Positions 52,169-61,718 are shown, numbered from the stretch's first letter. The stretch: DNA of 64,000 bases from JAKFWF01 sp031374115 (GCA_031374115.1 JANMNO010000140.1:4637-68636); one strand, 5' to 3'. Notes: generated by a model from the letters alone, not told the origin. Numbers and translations: made by a program.

Positions 52169-52582
52169 TCACTCCACTTCGCCTACCCGTTCCCAAACGA
52201 GGATGCGGTGCTGATTGATGCCTTGCCACGGGCGCGGCGGCGGGACAAGGATCATACGGTCGCCGTCGAATTTGACGCCCCGCAGCTGGTCCCCGCCGAC
52301 CCAATGTGGATTGGACGAGCCGTCGACATGGGTGATCAGGGTTTCACCGTCGAACTCGAAGTTGCCACTGTAGGAGTTGTACTCCCGGATGGTTTCGCCC
52401 GCCGGTAATTCTGGGCGGGCATCGCACAACACCGCAATCATCCGGCCGTCGGCGCCGAACACGACGACGCCGTGTGGCTTAGGCCCGTACGGCTGCCGCA
52501 TGACCTTGCCAAGATCATCGGTCGCGCTGGTCGCAACGAGCCGCCACATTCCGATCAGCGCTCGCAATTTTTCGAATGACAT
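52169..52582 (-). CDS. Lipocalin-like domain protein
   Basis: 137 residues resembling the Lipocalin_5 family: MSFEKLRALIGMWRLVATSA at the start, PHGVVVFGADGRMIAVL, YSGNFEFDGETLITHVDGSSNPHWVG. No signal peptide. Role and ligand unknown. AGAGGA lies 6 nt before ATG 52582. Thirteen bp upstream of the MBL gene on the same strand, so probably co-transcribed. Confidence 0.75.
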   Translation of the reverse strand: MSFEKLRALIGMWRLVATSATDDLGKVMRQPYGPKPHGVVVFGADGRMIAVLCDARPELPAGETIREYNSYSGNFEFDGETLITHVDGSSNPHWVGGDQLRGVKFDGDRMILVPPPRPWQGINQHRILVWERVGEVE

Positions 52583-52646
52583 CGGGTTCCTCTCCAAGCG
52601 GCCGCTGGTCGAGGAGCCTCAGCCGAAAACACGGGAACTGTCGAGA

Positions 52647-52964
52647 TCAAACTTGTGTTTTGGCAGCTGTTGTCCGTCGGCAATTGGCAGGGAGCTGCGC
52701 GATGGGGGTAAGGAAGTTGACGCCCGCAGCGGTCACCGTGCGATGTGCCAACGTACAGTCGACGTCGATTTTATCCGCGACGACGAGCCTGAACTTGGCC
52801 GGAAGCCAGATGCGCGGATCGAGCTGCAGAAGCGCACCCATGATCGATACGTTGCTTACGAGGCAGCGAACCTTGCCCCGGCACGGTACCCATATGACGC
52901 CTTCGAGCGCGGCCTTCCGCCGGCCAAAATCCCGGCGTTCGGAAAGCCTGGTTTTGCTGTTCAT
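52647..52964 (-). CDS. PilZ domain protein
   Basis: 105 residues, nearly all PilZ. The RxxxR-type c-di-GMP motif appears as ERRDFGRRKA and the second motif as SNVSIMGALL (N-x-S-x2-G), with VDCTLAHRTVTAAGVNFL following. It would bind cyclic di-GMP and act on an unknown partner. Many alphaproteobacteria carry several such single-domain proteins. GAGGG upstream of ATG 52964. Confidence 0.83.
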   Translation of the reverse strand: MNSKTRLSERRDFGRRKAALEGVIWVPCRGKVRCLVSNVSIMGALLQLDPRIWLPAKFRLVVADKIDVDCTLAHRTVTAAGVNFLTPIAQLPANCRRTTAAKTQV

Positions 52965-53150
52965 TGATTGGGACCCTCGAAATGAGTTTCCCCCGCGTCG
53001 TCAAGAATAGCGACCAAGTTTTAACAGTACCTGAAAAGCGAAGCTAAGATTTGAGAGATCAGCCGGACAGCCATCGAGCATCAAGGTGCTGTAATTCCGC
53101 AACGAAGTGGTAGGAATGGTGCCTTGGCCAGTTGAGACACCAGGGGCGCA

Positions 53151-55967
53151 ATGACGGGCAAGACGAAAATTCGGGGGACGAAGCAAACGGGCGTAGCGAC
53201 CGCGGAAGTCGAGGTTGCGGCGCTGGTGTTGGTCGAGGAAACTTCGCAACAGCCTGCCGCGAAAATCGAACCTGCACTTGCTGCCGCAACGCCGTCGATG
53301 GCGCAGTTTCTGGAGATCAAGGCGGCCAACCCGGACAGCATCCTGTGGTACCGGATGGGCGATTTCTACGAGCTGTTCTTTGAAGATGCGGTGGTGGCGT
53401 CAGCAGCCCTTGGCATCGTTTTGACCAAGCGCGGCAAGCATCGGGGCCAAGACATCCCAATGTGCGGCGTGCCCGTGGTGCGCGCGGACGACTATCTCCA
53501 ACGCTTGATCCGCAAGGGCTATCGGGTCGCCGTCTGCGAGCAGCTGGAAGATCCGGCTGAAGCGCGCAAGCGCGGCTCGAAAGCCGTAGTCCGTCGCGAC
53601 GTCGTGCGGCTTGTCACGCCCGGTACGTTAACCGAAGATGCGTTGCTCGATTCCAAGACCCGCAATTATTTGACCGCTGCCTATGCGGCGCCAAATGGCG
53701 GCTATGCGCTCGCATCCCTCGATATTTCGACTGGTGAGTTCGAAGTCGGCACCGCGCAATCGGCCGATCTTGCCGGCGAGATCGTCCGCTTGTCGCCAGG
53801 CGAGGTGATCGCCGGTGACGACGTGCTGCGCGATGCCGAGTTCAAGCGCTGGCTCGGCGTGATCGGCGCGGCCTCTACCCCCGTTGCGCCCGCCAGTTTC
53901 GATGCGATGAACGGTGAGCGCACGCTAAAGGAACGGCTGAGAGTGGTCGACCTCGGCGCGTTTGGCGGCTTCTCGCGCGCGGAACTCGCCGCCATCGGTG
54001 CGCTGTTGACCTATGTCGACCTTACTCAATTGGGGCACAAGCCTTCGCTGCGTACGCCGCGCCGCAGTGGACCGGCGACGACGCTCGTGATCGACGCGGC
54101 GAGCCGGGCAAGCCTTGAACTCGTACGCTCGTCGTCCGGCGATAAAGACGGCAGTCTGCTCGGCGCCATGGATATGACGGTCACAGCGTCCGGCGCCCGT
54201 GAGCTAGCAGCGCGCATCGCCAGTCCGCTAAAGAACGCAAGCGTGATCAATGCGCGGCTCGATGCCGTCGGCTTTCTGGTCGAGCGGGAAAGCCTGCGCG
54301 AACGCCTGCGCGATCAATTGCGGTTGGCGCCCGACATTGCCCGCGCAAGTTCGAGGCTAGCGTTGCAGCGCGGCGGGCCGCGCGATCTCGGTGCGATCGC
54401 CCAAGGTCTCGCCTCGGCCATGATGTGCGCGCGGTTCCTACGCGAAGACGCGATGGGGTTGCCCGATGATTTGGCGCAGGCAGCACGGCGACTCGAAGGT
54501 GTAGCGCCGAAAACCGCGAACGAACTTTCCAGTGCCTTGGTCGATGAGCCGCCACATCTGAAACGCGATGGCGGGTTCATTCGCGAAGGCTATCGCGACG
54601 ATCTCGATAAGGCCCGCGCGCTCGGGGCCGACAGCCGCCGCGTATTGGCGGCGCTCGAAACGCAGTACATCGAGGCAACCGGCGTCAAGGCGCTCAAAGT
54701 GCGGCACAACAACATCCTGGGCTATTTCATCGAGGTGACCCAGCTGAATGCCAAGCCGTTGCAGTCGCCGCCGCACGACACGCTGTTCCGGCATAAGCAG
54801 ACGATGGCGAATGCGGTGCGGTTCACGACGCCCGAGTTGATCGAGATCGAAGGCGCGATGGCGACCGCCTCGGAACGCGCGCTCGGCATCGAGCAGGAAG
54901 TCTTCGCCGAGTTGTCGGGGCTTGTGTTGGCGGACGCGGAAGCGCTGGGGGAGGCGGCAGCGTCCCTGGCGGAACTCGATCATCTATGCGGCTTGGCGAC
55001 ACTCGCCTGGCGGGAAAACTATGTGCGTCCCGAGATCGACGACAGTGTGGCGTTCGACATTCGCGGTGGCCGGCATCCGGTTGTCGAGCAGGCGCTGAAG
55101 CGGACCAAGGCCGGTCCCTTCATCGATAACGATTGCACGCTCGGCCGTGTCCCGTCTGCTGCGGTGCCGACTGGGTTCGACGAGGCCGGCGATGGGCGGT
55201 TGTGGCTCGTCACCGGTCCGAACATGGCCGGTAAATCGACGTTCCTGCGCCAGAACGCACTGATCGCGCTGATGGCGCAGATGGGTTCGTTCGTGCCGGC
55301 GAAGAGCGCACGCATCGGTGTCGTCGATCGCCTGTTCAGCCGCGTCGGCGCGTCGGATGATCTGGCCCGCGGCCGTTCGACGTTCATGGTCGAGATGGTC
55401 GAGACGGCAGCGATCCTCAACCAGGCGACGGATAAGAGCCTTGTCATCCTGGACGAGATCGGGCGAGGCACGGCAACGTTCGATGGCTTGTCGATCGCGT
55501 GGGCGACGGTCGAACATTTGCACGAAGGCAATCGCTGCCGGGCGTTGTTCGCAACGCACTTCCATGAGTTGACGCAGCTCGCCGGACGGCTAGCCGAGAT
55601 CACCAACGTGACGGTCGATGTGCGCGAGTGGCAGGATGAGATCGTGTTCCTGCACAAGATCAAGCCTGGTGCCGCAGACCGCTCCTACGGCATTCAGGTG
55701 GCACGTCTTGCAGGTCTGCCCAAGATCGTCGTCAAGCGAGCCGGGGAAGTGCTGGCGCGGCTGGAAAAGAACAACCGTCGCGCCGGTGCGGGTGGCTCAA
55801 CGCTGGAGGATCTGCCGCTGTTCGCAGTACCAATTGTCCGGCCGAAGCCTGAGCCGCCACCTGTGTCCGCCGTCGATACCGCGCTTGCCGATATCCACCC
55901 CGACGAGTTAACGCCAAAGGCGGCCTTGGAAGCGCTCTACCGGCTGAAGGAAATCGCGGGGCGGTAG
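53151..55967 (+). CDS. mutS: DNA mismatch repair protein MutS
   Basis: 938 residues, somewhat longer than usual because of a 50-residue unstructured N-terminus before MAQFLEIKAANPDS. The mismatch-reading motif WYRMGDFYELFF (Phe-x-Glu as F-Y-E) is intact; the core and lever domains follow; the ATPase has Walker A GPNMAGKSTFLR, LVILDEIGRGTATFDG (Walker B) and ATHFHELTQLAG. Recognises base mismatches with MutL. ATG 53151 has AGGGG upstream; the later in-frame ATG at 53298 has no ribosome site. Confidence 0.97.
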   Translation: MTGKTKIRGTKQTGVATAEVEVAALVLVEETSQQPAAKIEPALAAATPSMAQFLEIKAANPDSILWYRMGDFYELFFEDAVVASAALGIVLTKRGKHRGQDIPMCGVPVVRADDYLQRLIRKGYRVAVCEQLEDPAEARKRGSKAVVRRDVVRLVTPGTLTEDALLDSKTRNYLTAAYAAPNGGYALASLDISTGEFEVGTAQSADLAGEIVRLSPGEVIAGDDVLRDAEFKRWLGVIGAASTPVAPASFDAMNGERTLKERLRVVDLGAFGGFSRAELAAIGALLTYVDLTQLGHKPSLRTPRRSGPATTLVIDAASRASLELVRSSSGDKDGSLLGAMDMTVTASGARELAARIASPLKNASVINARLDAVGFLVERESLRERLRDQLRLAPDIARASSRLALQRGGPRDLGAIAQGLASAMMCARFLREDAMGLPDDLAQAARRLEGVAPKTANELSSALVDEPPHLKRDGGFIREGYRDDLDKARALGADSRRVLAALETQYIEATGVKALKVRHNNILGYFIEVTQLNAKPLQSPPHDTLFRHKQTMANAVRFTTPELIEIEGAMATASERALGIEQEVFAELSGLVLADAEALGEAAASLAELDHLCGLATLAWRENYVRPEIDDSVAFDIRGGRHPVVEQALKRTKAGPFIDNDCTLGRVPSAAVPTGFDEAGDGRLWLVTGPNMAGKSTFLRQNALIALMAQMGSFVPAKSARIGVVDRLFSRVGASDDLARGRSTFMVEMVETAAILNQATDKSLVILDEIGRGTATFDGLSIAWATVEHLHEGNRCRALFATHFHELTQLAGRLAEITNVTVDVREWQDEIVFLHKIKPGAADRSYGIQVARLAGLPKIVVKRAGEVLARLEKNNRRAGAGGSTLEDLPLFAVPIVRPKPEPPPVSAVDTALADIHPDELTPKAALEALYRLKEIAGR

Positions 55968-55973
55968 CAAGTC

Positions 55974-56198
55974 CTAAGCCACCCAGAACCGCTTAATCGA
56001 TTCACGCACGATCTCATCGCGCTGCAGACCGACATCTTTCAGCAGATACTCCGGCTGCTCCATCAGCCGCATGAGTTGGCGACGGTCCCGGATGCGCCGC
56101 AGCCATGTTAGAGGCAACACTGCCAATCCGGCGACAGCAGGCCTTGAGGCGACTTCCTTCGTTCTTGCCCATGCGTGAGTTGTAGTCATGCCAGACAT
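55974..56198 (-). CDS. DUF1127 small protein
   Basis: 74 residues. The C-terminal half LPLTWLRRIRDRRQLMRLMEQPEYLLKDVGLQRDEI is a DUF1127 (YjiS-like) domain, with the Arg-rich helix typical of the family. In alphaproteobacteria, such proteins have been linked to phosphate and carbon or RNA metabolism and small-RNA turnover; this copy is unstudied. GGAG 7 nt before ATG 56198. Lies 6 bp from the mutS stop, convergent. Confidence 0.82.
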   Translation of the reverse strand: MSGMTTTHAWARTKEVASRPAVAGLAVLPLTWLRRIRDRRQLMRLMEQPEYLLKDVGLQRDEIVRESIKRFWVA

Positions 56199-56320
56199 TT
56201 GCGTCTCCTAACGAATTGAAACTTCATTCTGATCAACAAATAGGCTCGCATCGGAGGCGTGACAAACGACTAATGAGCGTGTTATGTATGACTTAAAATC
56301 ACGCATAAGGGGCGAATACG

Positions 56321-57211
56321 ATGGCGCGCCGGCTCCCACCGCTGAATGCTCTTTCGAGTTTTGAATCGGCCGCCCGGCACTTGAGTTTTTCGAAGGCGGC
56401 GGACGAGCTTCACGTCACGCATGGAGCGGTGAGCCGTGCGGTGCGTCACCTGGAGGACTACCTGGGCGTGCAATTGTTCACGCGAGCCACCCGGTCAATC
56501 AGCCTGACATTGGCGGGCGCCAACTATGCGGCGCAAGTTCGCGATATTTTGGATCAACTCGCTGCCGCCACCGCGGCCACAAAAGGCGAGAATTCGACCG
56601 GCATCCTGAGTATCAGCACGCTCGATTCGTTCGCCAGCAGGTGGTTGGTCCCAAGATTATTCGGGTTCCGGAGGCTTCACGGCGATATCGACGTTCGGCT
56701 GTCGACTTCTGAAAGATTGGCGGACTTCGTGGCGGACGGAATCGATATCGCAATCCGTTACGGCCGCGGGCAATACCCTGGCTTGGAGACCGAACTGCTG
56801 ATGCAAGAAGACCTGTTTCCGGTTTGCAGCCCGGCGCTCCGAGAGGGTACGCATCCGCTGCGCACGCCGGCCGATCTCAAATATCAGACGCTGATCCATG
56901 ATGATTTCCACATCGATTGGTCAATGTGGCTGCGGGCGGCGGGCATCACCGGTATCGACGCCCATCGCGGGCCCAGGCTCACCTCGTCTGGCCAAGCCCT
57001 TCAGGCGGCCGCACTCGGCGAAGGTGTCGTGCTGGGCCGCAGTGGATTGGTCGGCGACGACTTGGCCGCTGGGCGTCTGGTGCGGCCATTCGAATTCAAG
57101 ATGCCCGCAGGCCTTGCTTACTATCTGGTCTACCCGCCTCGTGCCATTCAGCGCAAAAAGGTCAAGGCTTTCCGCGATTGGCTGTTTGCGGAGATCGAGC
57201 GAGAGGCTTGA
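56321..57211 (+). CDS. LysR-family regulator, GcvA-type
   Basis: 296 residues. N-terminus LPPLNALSSFESAARHLSFSKAADELHVTHGAVSRAVRHLEDYLGVQLFTR is the GcvA/AmpR subgroup HTH (in segments), and the effector domain contains YGRGQYPGLETELLMQEDLFPVCSP and HRGPRLTSSGQALQAAALGEG. Target gene not clear: it is divergent from the DUF1127 gene and convergent with the FG-GAP gene. AAGGGG precedes ATG 56321. Confidence 0.9.
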   Translation: MARRLPPLNALSSFESAARHLSFSKAADELHVTHGAVSRAVRHLEDYLGVQLFTRATRSISLTLAGANYAAQVRDILDQLAAATAATKGENSTGILSISTLDSFASRWLVPRLFGFRRLHGDIDVRLSTSERLADFVADGIDIAIRYGRGQYPGLETELLMQEDLFPVCSPALREGTHPLRTPADLKYQTLIHDDFHIDWSMWLRAAGITGIDAHRGPRLTSSGQALQAAALGEGVVLGRSGLVGDDLAAGRLVRPFEFKMPAGLAYYLVYPPRAIQRKKVKAFRDWLFAEIEREA

Positions 57212-57226
57212 AAAAAGCTTTCGCTC
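57197..57226. terminator. Hairpin between convergent LysR and FG-GAP genes
   Basis: GAGCGAGAGGCTT (57197-57209) pairs with AAGCTTTCGCTC (57215-57226) around gaaaa, with a small internal mismatch. The A- and T-rich loop and position over both stop codons suit a shared bidirectional terminator. Confidence 0.5.
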
Positions 57227-58130
57227 AAACGACGACGACCAGCGTTCTGCCCGCTGTCATTCCGACCTGCAATGCCGGTCTGCCGTCCTTTACCACCACT
57301 TTGAAATCCTCCGCAGCGACCGCTGGAAGCTCGGCTTGGTGAAACTCCGTCGCGCGCCCACCTTTGAACGAGAAGAACCGGATGCGACGGCGGTCTTGCG
57401 AGGGCACAGCTAAATCCGGAACGCCGTCGCCGTTGAAATCGGCGATCGCGTGCAGCGCCAAGAATCCCGATCCGAGCGCATGATTGCATACGTCGTCGAT
57501 CGCGAACGTCTGCAGCAGCCGGCCGTTGCGCGCAGTCCACAACTGCAGCTGTCCGTTGACATGCGGGGTGCGCACGAGTGCGATTTGCAGGATGCCATCG
57601 CCGGTGAAGTTTGCTGGACCGATCGGGTTCAACCACTTGAACGGCGAGCCGATCGGTGGCGTCTCGATGACGATCTTGGCCTCGCCACCGACGATGCCCA
57701 CGAGCGCCAGCGCGGCCCCCTGCTTCAAGTAGCTGCGCACCGCGATCACCATGTCGGTGCCGTCGATATCCACAATGCGTGGCTCGCGGTCCTCGAACAC
57801 ACTATCGGCGGGGAGTGCCAGTTTGTGCGCGCGATGATCGGCCGTCGAAATCACCAGCGAACCGGGTTCGTGCTCCGATCCCAGGGCAAAGTGGCGATAG
57901 CGCTTGGTCGGGTCGGAGAACCAGGCGGCGATGATCTGCCGGTTGCCGCGCGCAATTTTGCCGTCCGGTATGGGCTTGTCGTGATGCGGGCGCTTGAACC
58001 GGCCAGACGCCGGGTCGAGGAGGGTGGGCGGTTCGCGCAGTTGAGCGTTGGCAAAGCCGCTGGGCAGGCCCGCCGCACTTGCCACCAATCCAGCCAAAAT
58101 GTTTCGTCTCGTCGGCACTTTGAATGGCAT
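57225..58130 (-). CDS. Tat-exported FG-GAP/VCBS-like beta-propeller protein
   Basis: 301 residues. The N-terminus MPFKVPTRRNILAGLVASAA carries a twin-arginine signal (TRRNILA) with cleavage probably after GFANA. The mature part has repeated blade-like units, including IVDIDGTDMVIAVRSYL and ADFNGDGVPDLAVPSQDRRRI, the last a Ca-binding FG-GAP/VCBS motif. Export in folded state suggests a cofactor or metal. Function unknown. ATG 58130 chosen; the frame upstream to 58364 covers the divergent S10 gene start. 135 bp between the two starts. Confidence 0.72.
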   Translation of the reverse strand: MPFKVPTRRNILAGLVASAAGLPSGFANAQLREPPTLLDPASGRFKRPHHDKPIPDGKIARGNRQIIAAWFSDPTKRYRHFALGSEHEPGSLVISTADHRAHKLALPADSVFEDREPRIVDIDGTDMVIAVRSYLKQGAALALVGIVGGEAKIVIETPPIGSPFKWLNPIGPANFTGDGILQIALVRTPHVNGQLQLWTARNGRLLQTFAIDDVCNHALGSGFLALHAIADFNGDGVPDLAVPSQDRRRIRFFSFKGGRATEFHQAELPAVAAEDFKVVVKDGRPALQVGMTAGRTLVVVV

Positions 58131-58265
58131 GTTGGCAGACCCCCGCGCGTGCGTAATTCGCAACTCAGCTGTAGCCGGATTCGCAAGCACGCATACCCAC
58201 GCCGCGCCTTGCGCTTGGCAGATTGCGCGGGCAGTGTGGCGCGCAATTCGAATGAGGAGGCGCGT

Positions 58266-59915
58266 ATGCGTTGCAAAGCGTTGGTCGGGGCGTCGTTGCC
58301 GGCAACTATCGCCGCGGTTCTTTCGGTCAGTATTGCAATCGCGGCCATCCCGGCAGTGGCGCAAGAGGCTGATGCTCCAGCTACGGCTAGTGGGCGCACT
58401 CAGCGCGGAATCGCTCAGGATGGTCAGCGTGCAGCCCAGCCTGAACGCACTTTGCCGGCGGACTCAGTCTCGCAGCACACGCTGGAATTGGCTGGGCGCA
58501 GCTTAAAGTTCACAGCCACCGCAGGCTCGATACCGTTCCGTAATAACGAGGGCCGCTTGCTCGCCGAGTTCGCCTACGTCGCCTACACCGTGCCAGGGGC
58601 GGACGCCGCGAAACGCCCGGTCACGTTCGCCTTTAACGGCGGGCCTGGCTCGGCGTCGGCCTGGCTCCATCTGGGTGGGCTTGGACCATGGCGCTTGCCC
58701 CTCGATGCGCCAGAACCATCTGCTTCATCACCGCCCGTGAGTGTGCCGAATGCGGAAACCTGGCTCGACTTCACCGATCTCGTTTTTATCGATCCGATCG
58801 GCACGGGATACAGCCGTCTCGCGCGAACGCCTCCGCAACAACAAGGTGCAGGCGGGCAAACCGCGCCGCAACGGTCTGGTAATCGCGAGGCCGGCAACCG
58901 GGAAAGTGGGGGCAATCGCTTTTTCTGGTCGGTCGGCGGCGATGTCGAATCCGTCGCCGAGTTCATTCAGCTCTGGCTGAAAAAGAATAACAGGTTCGCC
59001 TCGCCGAAGATGATCGTCGGCGAGAGCTACGGCGGCATCCGTGGACCGAAAGTGACGTCGGCACTGCAGACCCGCTTTGGCGTTGGGGTAAATGCTTTGG
59101 TACTCGTATCGCCGGTGATCGAATACGGCATTCGCGGTTCCTGGCGAGGATCGAGCTCAACGGGGCTGACGTCGGTGTTGCCGTCACTCGCTGCGTCGGC
59201 AATGGAGCAGAAGGACAAGTCCGTTCAGCTGAACCGGTCGATGCTGGCCGCCGCTGAAACCTACGCGCGCACCGAATATCTACCCGATCTCATGCGCGGG
59301 CCCAGCGATGCCGCCGCAGTGGAGCGGATGACCAAGCGCGTTGCCGCGCTCACCAATCTGCCGGAACCGGTCGTTCGCCAGTACGGCGCGCGCATCGACA
59401 GTTTCATCTACCGGCGGGAGGCGAACCGCGCCACCGGTCGCATGGCGAGCGTCTATGACAGCTCGGTACGCACCTTCGATCCGGAGCCGACGTCGTACTT
59501 CCCGGCTTCCAGCGAGGATCCCTTTACCACGGCCTACGCAGCGCCGATGCTTGGCGCGGTGGCCGATCTTTACAACAGCCGGCTGAAGTACACCGTCGAT
59601 GCGACGTACAACTTGAGCAATCGCAATGCCAATCGCGAATGGGTCTATCCGAACTCGCCGTACGCGATGGACTCGGCCACCGAGTTACGCGCGGCCCTGG
59701 CGCTCGATCCCAAACTGAAAGTTTTCGTCACGCACGGTTTCAACGATACCATCACGCCGTACTTTGCATCCGACATGGCACTTTCGCAGATCCCGGCATT
59801 CGGCGGCGACGCCACCCGCTTGACCCTCACCGTTTATCCCGGCGGCCACATGTTCTATAGCCGCGAGGGCTCGCGCAAAGCCTTCCGCGAAGACGTCCGC
59901 AAGCTGCTGGAGTGA
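58266..59915 (+). CDS. Peptidase S10 (serine carboxypeptidase) family protein, secreted
   Basis: 549 residues. Signal peptide near ATIAAVLSVSIAIAAIPAVAQ. S10 hallmarks: NGGPGSASAWLHLGGLGPWR, DLVFIDPIGTGYS, catalytic Ser in VGESYGGIRG, Asp in HGFNDTITPYF, His in YPGGHMFY. A Gln/Gly/Arg-rich low-complexity insert (residues about 193-220) splits the N-terminal half. Cleaves C-terminal residues of peptides in the periplasm. AGGAGG 5 nt before ATG 58266 fixes the start; the 821-residue open frame from 57450 is antisense to the FG-GAP gene. Confidence 0.88.
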   Translation: MRCKALVGASLPATIAAVLSVSIAIAAIPAVAQEADAPATASGRTQRGIAQDGQRAAQPERTLPADSVSQHTLELAGRSLKFTATAGSIPFRNNEGRLLAEFAYVAYTVPGADAAKRPVTFAFNGGPGSASAWLHLGGLGPWRLPLDAPEPSASSPPVSVPNAETWLDFTDLVFIDPIGTGYSRLARTPPQQQGAGGQTAPQRSGNREAGNRESGGNRFFWSVGGDVESVAEFIQLWLKKNNRFASPKMIVGESYGGIRGPKVTSALQTRFGVGVNALVLVSPVIEYGIRGSWRGSSSTGLTSVLPSLAASAMEQKDKSVQLNRSMLAAAETYARTEYLPDLMRGPSDAAAVERMTKRVAALTNLPEPVVRQYGARIDSFIYRREANRATGRMASVYDSSVRTFDPEPTSYFPASSEDPFTTAYAAPMLGAVADLYNSRLKYTVDATYNLSNRNANREWVYPNSPYAMDSATELRAALALDPKLKVFVTHGFNDTITPYFASDMALSQIPAFGGDATRLTLTVYPGGHMFYSREGSRKAFREDVRKLLE

Positions 59916-59919
59916 CCTG

Positions 59920-61668
59920 ATGACCCCCGAAAAATCGAATGCGACGCGGCGGATGACTGGCGGCCATGCCATGGCCGAGATGCTGAAACTTGCCGGCGTC
60001 GGCCCGATGTTCGGCATGGGTGGCTTCCAGCTGCTGCCGTTCTACGAAGCCTGCCGGTCGCTAGGGCTACAACATGTGCTGGTCAACGACGAACGCTGCG
60101 GTGCGTTTGCAGCCGATGCCTACGCCAAAGTCACGAACCGTCCCGGCGTTGCGGACGGCACACTTGGACCCGGTGCGACCAACCTCGTGACTGGATTGGT
60201 CGAAAGCTACAACGCTGGCATCCCGATGATCGCGATCATCGGCGACACCAACCGCGAGCACGCCTGGAAGAACATGACCCAGGAGACGCGGCAGCTTGAA
60301 ATTCTGCGACCCGTCGTGAAGGAAGTGATCCGCGTCGAAATCATCAAGCGCATTCCGGAGCATTTTCGTCGCGCGTTTGCAGTTGCAACCAGCGGTCGCC
60401 CCGGACCGGTGCTGATCGACGTGCCGGAGGACGTCGCGCATGCCGAGTTCGATTTCGATGCCGCCGATTTTTGGATCGAGCCGGGCACACTCAAAGCGCA
60501 GGCACGCCGCACGCGTCCGGACCCGGCGGATCTGACGCGCGCGGCCGGTTTGCTCGCTGCTGCCAAGCGGCCATTGATCCTTGCGGGCGGCGGCATCCAC
60601 ATTTCGGAGGCGCATCAGGCCTTGCTCGATTTCTCGCGTGCGCAAGGTATTCCGGTCGCACACACGATGAGCGGCAAGGGCGCAATCGCTTGCTGCGACC
60701 CGCACTCTGCCGGGCTGTTCGGCCGCTATGATCGTATCGCCAATGGCTTGATGGCCGAGAGCGATTGCCTGCTGGTGCTGGGCTGCAAGCTGGGTGAGAT
60801 CGCAACCAAGCGCTTCTCACTGATGACGCCAGGCAAGCCGGTCATCCACGTCGATATCGTGCCGGAGGAGATCGGCCGCACCACCCGCACCGACGTCGCG
60901 CTCGCCGGTGACGCACGCCTGACGCTCAACGATCTTGCGAGCGAGCTGTCGGACGGTGGCAAACGTGCGAAGTCGCGCGCCGACTATCTGGCCGAGGTGC
61001 CGGTAAAGATGGCGGCTTGGCGTGCTGGTGCCGCCGATCGGTTGGAGTCTAAGGAAAGCCCTATTAACGTCGGCCGCTTGATGGGTGAACTCAACAAGAT
61101 CATGCCGGCCGACGGCGTACTGGTGGCCGACGGCGGGTTCGCAGCGCACTGGGGCGGCCTGATGTTCGACACCAAGGCTGCCGGCCGGCATTTTCTGCCC
61201 GACCGCGGATTTGCCTCGATCGGCTATGGCGTGCCGGGCGGCATCGGCGCACAGTTAGGCGCCGGCAAGAAGCGTCGCGTGGTATCGCTGACCGGCGACG
61301 GCGGTTTCAATATGAGTTTGGGCGAATTGGAAACCGCACGCCGGGTGGGGGCCAACTTCGTGACGATCATCTTCAACAATGCGGCATCGGGATATGTGAA
61401 GGCATTGCAACATGCAGTCTATGGTGCAGGCAATTACCAATCGTCGGACTTGAGCGATCTCAACTACGCCGAGATCGTGAAAGGCTTCGGCTGCCACGGT
61501 ATTCGGGTGACCGATCCGGAGAAGCTGTCGACCGCACTGGCCGAGGGTCTTGCCAACACGTCGAGCCCGACCGCTATCGACTGTGTGGTGACGCGCGACC
61601 CTGCTAAGATGCTGCCCGCTGCTGACAATCGCACGTTGAAAGTGCAGAAGGGCGATCGGCCAGTTTAG
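59920..61668 (+). CDS. Thiamine-diphosphate-dependent enzyme, acetolactate synthase-like
   Basis: 582 residues with the three TPP-enzyme domains. The N-terminal catalytic Glu is in VNDERCGAFAADAYAK; the central domain has LILAGGGIHISEA and VHVDIVPEEIGR; the C-terminal ThDP motif is GDGGFNMSLGELETARR ending in FNNAASGYVK. No ALS small subunit gene and no branched-chain genes nearby, so it is more likely a catabolic decarboxylase or carboligase of the family. Starts 4 bp after the S10 stop with GGAG upstream, so co-transcribed. Confidence 0.88.
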   Translation: MTPEKSNATRRMTGGHAMAEMLKLAGVGPMFGMGGFQLLPFYEACRSLGLQHVLVNDERCGAFAADAYAKVTNRPGVADGTLGPGATNLVTGLVESYNAGIPMIAIIGDTNREHAWKNMTQETRQLEILRPVVKEVIRVEIIKRIPEHFRRAFAVATSGRPGPVLIDVPEDVAHAEFDFDAADFWIEPGTLKAQARRTRPDPADLTRAAGLLAAAKRPLILAGGGIHISEAHQALLDFSRAQGIPVAHTMSGKGAIACCDPHSAGLFGRYDRIANGLMAESDCLLVLGCKLGEIATKRFSLMTPGKPVIHVDIVPEEIGRTTRTDVALAGDARLTLNDLASELSDGGKRAKSRADYLAEVPVKMAAWRAGAADRLESKESPINVGRLMGELNKIMPADGVLVADGGFAAHWGGLMFDTKAAGRHFLPDRGFASIGYGVPGGIGAQLGAGKKRRVVSLTGDGGFNMSLGELETARRVGANFVTIIFNNAASGYVKALQHAVYGAGNYQSSDLSDLNYAEIVKGFGCHGIRVTDPEKLSTALAEGLANTSSPTAIDCVVTRDPAKMLPAADNRTLKVQKGDRPV

Positions 61669-61681
61669 TTGCTTTAGTGGT

Positions 61682-61718
61682 GCCTTCCGACTCCCCTGCG
61701 GGAAGCCGGCTGGAAGGC
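61682..61718. repeat. Palindromic element, diverged copy of the AtuA tandem unit
   Basis: Stem GCCTTCC (61682-61688)/GGAAGGC (61712-61718) encloses an inner hairpin ctcccc-tgc-gggaag (61691-61705) and ccggc. The core CGACTCCCCTGCGGG-AGCCGGC matches, on the opposite strand, the 57-bp units in the AtuA gene with one difference, and the flanking stem differs by changes on both arms that keep pairing. Lies in the gap before the binding-protein gene. Confidence 0.65.

Noticed and set aside
57450..58265. In-frame extension of the S10 peptidase to an 821-residue protein
   Set aside because: The extra 272 residues are antisense to the FG-GAP gene, lack a family look, and the signal peptide plus AGGAGG fix the start at 58266.
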